From positions 2,108,001 through 2,172,000 of the forward strand of contig OY730173.1 of NCBI GenBank assembly GCA_963422465.1: a stretch of 64,000 bases of DNA, read 5' to 3'. The notes under the pieces were generated by a model that saw nothing but the letters and a program-made list of their open reading frames with translations, was not told the DNA's origin and searched no databases. The position numbers and the translations under genes were made by a program. The DNA comes from Lichina pygmaea (Eukaryota; Ascomycota; Lichinomycetes; Lichinales; Lichinaceae). Below, piece after piece: positions 56,564 to 64,000 of this stretch (within the stretch, counting starts at the first letter, position 1; each line of letters starts with the position of its first letter).

Positions 56564-59105
56564 ATGCTCTCCGTGTTGCGTCCGAACCCGACGGTTATGA
56601 ACGGCGTCGGCGCCAACATGGCGGATGGTTCGGGCACCATCAACCCTGCTGCGCTGGACTCCACCGGTAAGACATCTATCGTCGTCGTCATCGTCGCAGC
56701 AAGGTGACCTGTTCCGACGCTGACCCTTGTCGTGCGCGTGCGATCCCTTTAGTCCTCTCGAATGCGCCGAACGTCCTCGACGCCGGGGCAAGCCCACGAG
56801 GCGTCAAGCGAAGTCGATCGCCAGATCCCTACGGCGACCTGCCGTTGGCCGCAGGAGGCGGCTCCCTCGACGACCACGGTCTGTGTTCACATCCCCTTCG
56901 GCCCTACGATCGTCCGGAGTCGTCGGGCCACCTTCCTACACGTTGCAGCTGTGGCTGATCGTCGAACGCTTGCGACCGTTCACAGACGACCCGAAGCCGC
57001 GCAAACGCGGACGACCGCCCAAGCCGCGAAACTTCGGCGACAGCCCGAGCCGACCCAGCCCGGCGGCGCTCCCTCCCCCGCCGCCGCCGCTGCCGCCGCA
57101 ACAGGCCGGGGGCATGCACACGCCTCAGACGTCGCTTCAGTCGCTACCGGTGCCCGCCTCGGTGAAGGCGCCGGCGACGAAGACGGTCGTGAAGGCGCTG
57201 CCGACCGTGCGCGACCACACCACCGATCAGCTCGGGCCCGAGGGCGACGAGTACATCCCGCGCGAGTTCGACGACTCGGGCGAGAAGAAGGTGAGCCCGA
57301 ACGGCGAGCTGCGCGAAGGTCGCGAGTATCGCTGTCGCACCTTCCTCGTGCCCAACCGCGGCAACAAGCTCTTCATGCTCGCGACCGAGTGCGCCCGCGT
57401 CCTCGGCTACCGCGACTCGTACCTGCTCTTCAACAAGAACCGGTCGCTGTACAAGATCATCGCGTCCCAGCTCGAGAAGGACGACCTCATCCACCAGGGC
57501 ATCTTGCCCTACTCGTACCGCTCGCGCCAGATCGCCATCGTCACGGCCAAGTCGATGTTCCGCCAGTTCGGCAGCCGCGTCATCGTCGACGGCCGGCGCG
57601 TGCGCGACGACTACTGGGAAGGCAAGGCCCGGAAGCAGGGTTTCACCGAGGAGGATCTCGCCGGGGAGAAGCGCCCTGGCGCGGCCAAGGCTCGCGACGC
57701 CGCGGCGGCGGCGGCGGCGGCGGCGGCGGCTGCGGCGGCTGCGGCATCGACCGCCGCCGGCGCTGCCTCCACGGCGTCGAACGAGGCCGCCGGTACCGGA
57801 TCCGCGCCGACCGGCTTACCCGGACCCCACGCCGAAATCGTCTACAGCGTCCCGCCGGCCCACCTGGACCCACCGCTCTCGTCTCAGATGGGCGCCGCCG
57901 GCCTGGTCGGGCCCGGACCGCTGCCGATGATCCAGACGGAGGACCTCCGCACCCGGGACTACGGCAACGTGCCCCGGCCGCGCCAGGAGATCTCGGGCCC
58001 GCCCTACCAGGACCGCACGCAGAGCAGCGCCCCCGGCGACATCCTGAACCAGGCCCACCAGACCGCCGACTACAACCGCACTCTCAGCCAACAACGGGCG
58101 GCCCGGACCAAGTACATCGACGACTTCTGGAACAAGCCGCGCGAAAGTGCCGCGGCCGGTCCAGGTCCCCACGAGGCCGCCGCCGGCGCCGCCACGTCCG
58201 CCGAGCCCATGGCGTCCTTACACGTGCAGTCATCTCCACCGGTGCGCGGAGCGGGCCTCTACGGCCACGACGTTCAGCCGACCGTGCCTGCCCCCTCGCG
58301 CGGCCTGTCAGCCACGGTCCACTCGCAAACGTACCCGGCCACGCCTCAGCAGCAGCAACAACAACAACAACAACAACAACAACACCACCACCACCACCAC
58401 CACCATCAACACCACCAACAACAACAACAACAACAACAGCCACCTCCTCCGCCGCCGCCATCGCACCAGTCCCCCCTCGGGCATTCGCCCCTCAGGACGA
58501 TTCCTGCATCGATGCGCTCGGATCAGGTGCATCAGAGGTCCCCGAGTCTCGGGTTGAGCGGCTCGGGTCCACTACCGGGCAGCAACCCCTACGGCATCTC
58601 CCATCAGGGCCACATGTGGCCTCCGCCACAGCCGGTGCAGTCGCCCGTCTCGCAAGGTCATCCGACCTCGGTGCAACAGTACAGCCCGCATCCTCACCAG
58701 CCTTCACACCATGGGTCCATGCAACATCAGCATCAGCATCAGCATCAGCATCCACCGCAGCATCAGCATCCGCATCAGCATCAGCATCAGCATCAGCATC
58801 AGCATCAGCAACAGCAACAGCAACAGCCGCAACAGCAAGGGGGACTTTCGATGGCGGCAACGCCCATGCAGCAGTACCAGGGCATGTCCGGCATCGGCTC
58901 TAGTGGTTATCCGTCGACTTCGTCCGCCCCTTCGGCCGGGGCAGCCGGCGCCGGTGGAGGTCGAAGCTACTATCAGCTAGGCGCTGGCACGCCGCAGCAG
59001 TACATTCATCCAAGCACGCCCGGCTCGCAGCCGGGTCTGCAGGGCTGGACCGGCGCGCAACCAACCGCACCGGGGGCGCACGCCTGGAACTGGACCAGCG
59101 GCTGA
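56564..59105 (+). CDS. RSC7: Chromatin-remodelling complex subunit, Rsc7/Swp82 family (Npl6)
   Basis: Subunit of RSC and/or SWI/SNF chromatin remodellers. Three exons: 56564-56666, 56753-56878 and 56986-59105, 782 residues, starting MLSVLRPNPTVMNGVGANMA; a second in-frame Met at 56597 is an alternative start. Residues 78-92 hold an AT-hook-like DPKPRKRGRPPKPRN. The conserved domain, about 165-300, reads YRCRTFLVPNRGNKLFMLAT, ECARVLGYRDSYLLFNKNRS, LYKIIASQLEKDDLI and SRQIAIVTAKSMFRQFGSRV. After a poly-Ala run (about 315-335) the rest is low complexity: Gln then His runs (about 530-560) and a QHQH/Gln block (about 656-695). Intron 2 uses a GTCTGT donor. A 713-codon frame overlapping in another phase (56762-58903) is a compositional shadow. 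Whether it works in RSC or SWI/SNF cannot be told. Confidence 0.92.
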
Positions 59106-59670
59106 TGTTGCAAGGTCGCTCCGAAAAAGGTTCCGCCACCGTCGCCGCTCCGGTGGGAGGTGGTCGTGACCGATGGCCATTCGCTAACCTTGCTTGCTTC
59201 TTGCGCAACAGCATGTCCCGTGTTTTTCATGCGTCCACTGACCATCGGTCCTCGTCTCATGTTAGCCTGCGTCCAAAGAACATTTCTGGGCGTCACATGA
59301 AGCGACTGAACATATCCTCTAGAATATGGCGCTCGGGCGGTCTGCGATGATCATGTGTTCTCGTTTGGGCGTTTAAATCTGGATGGGATGGCGCAAAATT
59401 TCGTCGCGGGCATGTTTCCTGGGGGATCTAGTCCACCTCTTTACACTAGGCCTCTGTTGCGTTCCGTTATCATATCGTTCCATATCACTCGAGTTCTTTG
59501 GTGCTCCTCGAGCGGCATCCGCGTCTCCACCATCGATCATGCAATCCATTGCGTCTCACATCCAGAGTCTTTCTCATTGGTGATAGCACTATCACTTGTG
59601 TCGTACATATCCCAGGCCATCTACTCCCCTCCCTCCCTCTTGTTCATCGTTGCCATCATCAGCATCGCCG

Positions 59671-59712
<42 letters not shown>

Positions 59713-60363
59713 CCATTCCGTCGGCATTTCTTTGAAGCAGAGATGGGTCCAAAAAACACACGGGAGGGAGGCGTTATTCAGAAAAGGAAGCAGAAAATAC
59801 AATCTTGTTTCCACGGGTACGGCGTTTTCCTGGCAAGAAAGACCTTCCCGACCTACTCGTCTAGGCTTTAGTGAGCTATCATAGTCCAAAGAAACTTGAA
59901 ACTCCAGACGATGTACGAGTAGTCCTATGGTTTGAATTTCTGCCGGGGGGGGGGGGGGGGGGGGGGACTTGTGCGGCTACGCAATGTCGGGGCATGTCAG
60001 GGCATGTCAGGGCATCGCTAGGCACAATCAATCACCAGGCACACCAAACGTGCTACTGTACGTACGAGTATGTTACGTAGGCATGTTTTTTTTTTGATAT
60101 CTTGGGTAAGATCCGAATACGGATGGAGTATATATTTCTCTTCTTCCTTTGTTGGACGTACTGTACGTACTACGTACAGTTGATTGATTGATTGAATTCC
60201 TACACCGTTCTAGCTCTAGTGTATCTAGGCTATGCCGGGTCAACTATAGAATTAGGCTAGGAAAACTCCAAAGAGTAAAAAACCTCTCCCTGCAGCACCT
60301 AAGGCAGCGCTATCCTATCGAGTAATCTGTGGAACATGGGGGGGGGGGGGGGGGGGTGACTGG
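59106..60363. other. Intergenic region right of RSC7
   Basis: Contains the RSC7 3' region, an ATC run of about 14 units (59670-59711), a G22 run (59945-59966), a three-fold GGGGCATGTCA unit (59990-60015) and a G19 run (60338-60356). No gene recognised. Confidence 0.6.
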
Positions 60364-60990
60364 CTAGTAGCCAGTCTCCAGCTGCTCCTGAGCACAGGAG
60401 AACTGGGGAAGGACACCGTGGCGTAGGATCCACGAGGTGAGAGCGGCGGCGGGCCGCGGGCGCGATATCATCGCCTGATAGTCAGTAGTAGCAGCCGCAG
60501 TGTATAAACTGCGGCGTACTCGCTGCAGCCGTGGGCAGTCTAGGATGACGTGCTTGGCCGTCTCCCACTGTGCCCCACAGCTGCAGGCAGGCGTCGGAAA
60601 GCCGGGGACTCGACGTTTGCAAAGAAAGGCAGCCAGCCCGACCTTACCTGTACGTATCTGCGTCAAGATACTGCTCTGCGCTTTGGAGAGGCCAGCTCGG
60701 AGCCGGAGAGTTGCCCGGTATGGCATCTTATCCGGCTTCCAATTATCACCACCTCCAGGGTCTGGGTCCAGCAGTTGCACTTGCGGTTGGGGCCCCCCGT
60801 GGAGCTCGTGCCATCGTTCCCAGCACCACTGTTCCGACAGCAGGCAGGCTTGCCAAACTGTCCGTGGGGGAAGTGCCCGGGGGTGGGGTGGCTGCGGGGT
60901 GGCCGTCGGCCCACGGGGGCAGGCCAAGGCAGCCCTTGGTGGACTCCAGTGCTCGCTGGGGCCAGAGAATTGATTTGGCCCAGCGGTGCC
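60364..60990 (-). pseudogene. LINE (non-LTR retrotransposon) 3' fragment, C-terminal end of reverse-transcriptase ORF
   Basis: The translated minus strand ends with a pattern typical of the last part of fungal LINE polyproteins, after the RNase H region: LSKAQSSILTQIRTGKVGLA, AFLCKRRVPGF, then a zinc-knuckle-like CSCGAQWETAKHVILDC and RSLYTAAATTDYQA. Fungal Tad1/I-clade elements commonly end this way. Only about 190 codons remain. No reverse-transcriptase or endonuclease domain lies upstream, so this is a 5'-truncated, presumably dead copy. A poly-C run (poly-G on plus, 60338-60356) lies just 3' of the frame instead of the poly-A that LINEs usually show. The left boundary near 60990 is a guess. 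Confidence 0.65.
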
Positions 60991-61768
60991 GCGCTTGGCC
61001 GGGCGAGATATAGGCTCGACGGCGTCGGCCCGGGCGCTTACTACGTACAGTACTCGTACGAGTAAGTAAGTAAGGCTGGGAACGACTTTACTTCGTACAT
61101 ACCAGTAACCCCCGTACGTCCCGGTCGACCGGACCCTAGAACCTACACTTGATCACATTCCCGACAAAGACATGACGACGAAGCCTTGGGAGTGCGCAAC
61201 AGGCTCCCCCCCCCCCCCCCCCCCCCCTTTCTTCTCCCCCTTCTTCTCCCCCGGAAGCTCCTGGGTACGGGGGTTTTGGGGGGATCGGCTAGCTTACGGG
61301 ATGATGATGATGATTTAGTTCTCCCTCGTCCGGTCGATCCGAACAGGTGTTTTTTTTTTCTAGATCCGGTCATCGTTCGATAGATCGATTTAGATCCAGG
61401 CTACGTACAGTACAGTACGTACACCTCAGTGAGTGGAGCGACTGTGTCCATACGGTCGCGCTCTTTCGCAGGGGAGGGAGAAACAATCCATCGATGCAGA
61501 CGGTTTGATCCCGCTCTTCATTGCTTCCTTGGCGAACAACTACCCATACATCGTTGTGGGGAATAGGAAGAATACCTCCTGTTCGATCAGGCTCGCGTTA
61601 GCCAGTGGTCGAGGTTCTGGCACCCCCCTCGCCGGGTCGTCTGTGGCCTGTTGCTCGAGGGGCCGTGGGAGAGCTGCCGGTGTGTGCAGGTAAAAGCATC
61701 GGCGGTTGCATTTGTTCGAGGTCTGGGCAGGGGGTGGCATCTTCAGCGTCTACAATCACCCGTCAAGC
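60991..61768. other. Intergenic region, simple repeats only
   Basis: GTAC words at 61042-61100 and 61400-61430, a C22 run (61206-61227) and a short GAT run near 61303. No coding evidence. Confidence 0.5.
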
Positions 61769-62957
61769 TCATCCTCTTTCGTTTCTGTCGGCATTGTCCA
61801 CTGCGTCCAAGCCAACGCCCTGGAGTGACCTCGAGATGTCTTCGGCGGTGGAAAAGACTTGTGGAAAGATCCCACACCGCTTGGCCGGCACATCGAGATA
61901 ATCTCCCCGAGGCCACTCGTAGCACCCGCAAGACATCGGGTAAGAGCCATAAAGACAACGCCTGACGCGCGTAAAGGAAAGACCCCTGCAAGGGGCGGAC
62001 GGCATGGGCCAGAGACCGGCGCTCTTCACATTCTTCATCAGCCCTCCAAGCACCATCGGGTCACATGCAAAGCGCTCGACTTTGCTGGCGCGGAGGCAGC
62101 GCCCGCCGTCAGGGTCGTCCGGTCTGGAATAGCATTCGACTATCTTCACCAGCTCCGAGAGAATTATTGAAGAGGCTTCTTCCGTCTCGATAGATCAAGG
62201 CTTCACTTGACGTCAGCACTGTCGAAAATACTTCAAGGGGTTAACGGACGACCAATGCGCCCCGTACCAATGATTCTATCGGGAAGAGTGCATACGCCCG
62301 TTCATGACGATGCGCAAGAATCTCTTTGGATAAGCTGAGTCCCCTTCTGAAGATCTTCCTTCTGACCGAGTACCCAGCAGATATCTAGCCATTGATACAA
62401 AAGGTCTGGCATTGATGATATCCCCTCAGCCGGCACTCTGGCCTCCTCGATCCAGGATCTGCAGTAGACCCGGCCATCTCGTGAAGAAGGTATTTATCAA
62501 CAAGGACCGCAATGTCCGCGAGCGTCCCAAAGGCCAAGTCGGGAGAATGTCGGTAGGCATGACCATGTATCATGTTCGACAGAATCGGGACTGCGTCGGG
62601 ATAGTCCTCTGGTAGAGGGAGCCTCAAGTGGCTCGTGGTTCTGAGCTCCCGTCCTTCCCTGAACGTATCCGAAAGCATAGCCCTGAAGACCGAAGAGGCC
62701 ATCTTCAAAAGCTTCGGGGAGACCCGCAGTTCAACGGTGTCCAGGTGTAATATCAAATTGTTAGTTGTCGGAGTATCCATCGAGGTCTAGGATGTACCTC
62801 TTCCTCCATCATCATCATCATCGTCCGAGGCAGCGCCCTCAAGTGTATCACTAGATCGCCTTCCTCTTCCGTGGAGAGCCTTTGCCGGTGAGTCCTGGCA
62901 ATGGGTGAGGACCAGAACAACATCGCCGTCAGGGTCCGGATGATCAGAGCCGGACAT
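61769..62957 (-). pseudogene. BTB/POZ-domain protein gene, apparently broken
   Basis: Pieces of one fungal BTB protein lie in order on the minus strand. From ATG 62957 comes MSGSDHPDPDGDVVLVLTH with an acidic DDDDDDGGRG stretch. The BTB core follows from 62780: LILHLDTVELRVSPKLLKMA, SSVFRAMLSDTFREG, PLPEDYPDAVPILSNMIHGH and LADIAVLVDKYLLHEMAG. The C-terminal part around 62190-61769 includes ELVKIVECYSRPDDPDGGRC and GLMKNVKSAGLWPMPSAPCR. The first two pieces share a frame but are separated by a TAG at 62787-62789 that no plausible intron removes. The centre (about 62400-62200) needs frame changes and contains stops. BTB proteins often mediate ubiquitin-ligase or transcription-factor contacts; this copy is probably not functional. 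Missed introns are the alternative. Confidence 0.55.
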
Positions 62958-63841
62958 TTTCGCTACGGCGAGCAGCAGGCTATGAGCTCCGTGGTTTTAG
63001 TACCGTAAGCTTGAAACGAAGCGAGTCACAATGCGGGCCAACAAGATACCGGTAAATGAGACTGAGCTCGGCGAAACAAGAAATCTAGTGACCCTTGCGA
63101 TAGCCCTGCCTTACATGTGGGCTTTACACATGGGCGATTGAATCAATTCTCTATCCAGCTGTTTCCGATTTAGTGCTCCTGTCAAGCAAGCTTTTGTCGG
63201 AGGTAGATCAATCCTTCCCTTTACGGTACCGTAACGCGTACGTTTTTAGAAGACTGGCATTACGTACGTACGAGTATGTACTCGTACAGTCGACCTGCAG
63301 CAGATACTGCGGCACGTGCGGCTCACAGGCAAGAAGGATGGTCTCGGTACGTACAGTACTTGTGCGCATCGTACCATCTTACTGTACCTGCTGGAGGGCC
63401 TCTCCTTCTAATTCAAGGTTATGGGGCCTGCTGACTACTCTCACTGACTAAGCTAAGCTGTCCTGCCGTTGGACACGCACACAAGAAAACGACGCTAGGG
63501 ACTCAGTGGTCCGGGACACGACTCCGATGGGGCTCCCCTACTAGGATCTGCGGCAGGACCTCACAGAGAACTCTAGACGGAGTCAATAGAGCTCCATTAG
63601 CCTCCTAGATTGCTAGTCAGGAGGAGAGAGTCCCACGATCGTTCTGAAAAAGCGAAAAAGCTCCTTCTTGTAGCCAGGGCCCTCGGCCCGGAGACCCCTT
63701 TCTCCGCCGCTGTTTTGTCATCTACCCCTTGACACCTGCCGACTGTCGGCCTGCAAGCTGCTCGGGCCCTTGAAGTTCCTCTGCGGAAGCGATCTGCAAC
63801 GGACACATCATCAGCAGGACCAGGCAACCCCTTTGTGATAA
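62958..63841. other. Intergenic region, nothing recognised
   Basis: Holds the former BTB-gene upstream region and GTAC words at 63225-63300 and 63348-63360. A minus frame at 63597-63848 has no known domain. Confidence 0.5.
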
Positions 63842-64000
63842 TTATCATGTGCCCGCCTCGCCACCACCGTGAGCCTCAAAAAGGCCTGGCTCGATGGTCT
63901 GTGCATCAACCAGGATGATCTGCATGAGCGGAGTCAGCAAGTCGTGATCATGCACCGCATCTTTGAGCACGCAGAAAGAGCTTTTTTTTGCCCAGGAAGA
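63842..64000 (+). CDS. HET-domain (heterokaryon incompatibility) protein, internal fragment cut by the window edge
   Basis: The open frame after an in-frame TAA reads KKAWLDGLCINQDDLHERSQ then QVVIMHRIFEHAERAFF. This is the central HET-domain motif (commonly WIDAICINQDDxxERxxQV). HET proteins trigger cell death when genetically different hyphae fuse and also occur in large non-allelic families. No start codon lies in this stretch; a preceding exon would have to join at an acceptor near 63873 or the gene is truncated at its 5' end. The remainder lies outside the window. The domain call is strong, whether the gene is intact is unknown. Confidence 0.7.

Noticed and set aside
56762-58903. 713-codon frame overlapping RSC7
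   Set aside because: It is the RSC7 exon read in another phase: Arg/Pro/His-rich, starts before the intron and has no recognisable domain.

Overview
The window is a piece of a filamentous ascomycete genome (Pezizomycotina, probably a Sordariomycete). The evidence is short GT-AG introns (about 50-370 nt) in nearly every gene, fungal-only proteins (Sld3, Apq12, Rsc7/Swp82, a Cya5-like PPR protein, a HET-domain fragment) and GC-rich coding DNA between long, poorly conserved intergenic stretches. Twelve confident protein genes carry housekeeping functions. Accessory DNA lies between them and at the right end. All gene models were built by hand from protein-family continuity and splice sites, with no database search.

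Left third (1-19.4 kb): S-adenosylmethionine synthase (minus, 3' end outside the window) and GPN3 GTPase (plus) share a 389-bp divergent promoter. They are followed by APQ12 (minus), a large HOG-pathway MAPKKK of the Ssk2/Ssk22/SskB/OS-4 type (minus) with a very long polyglutamine block, and a mitochondrial PPR protein of Cya5 type (plus). The 12-16 kb interval is gene-poor and holds a possible transposase remnant.

Middle (19.4-36 kb): two inverted-repeat elements that code for nothing. The first (19.79-20.62 kb) has long terminal inverted repeats and a 9-bp target duplication, as Mutator-like transposons do. The second (26.49-27.29 kb) has a hairpin near each end and an internal degenerate duplication. 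Genes here are a small Cys-rich protein (minus), a Mep2-type ammonium transporter (plus) whose introns are full of microsatellites, and dihydroxy-acid dehydratase ILV3 (minus).

Right-centre (36-49 kb): a compact run of nuclear genes. These are CUS2 (U2 snRNP/RRM), SLD3 (replication origin firing) and DPB4 (DNA polymerase epsilon histone-fold subunit), all on plus, and DIS3/RRP44 (exosome nuclease) on minus, convergent with DPB4.

Right end (49-64 kb): about 7.8 kb of non-coding sequence with a 200-bp assembly gap, then RSC7/NPL6 (plus) with Gln/His runs. After that come a decayed LINE 3' fragment, a broken BTB/POZ gene and the start of a HET-domain gene cut by the window edge. This looks like a turnover-prone accessory region.

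No tRNA, rRNA, CRISPR array or prokaryote-style operon was seen. The most unusual signals are the two inverted-repeat elements, eight G or C homopolymers of 19-33 bases, GTAC-rich intergenic DNA, and introns whose length and lack of stops would let read-through keep the frame inside catalytic or structural domains.
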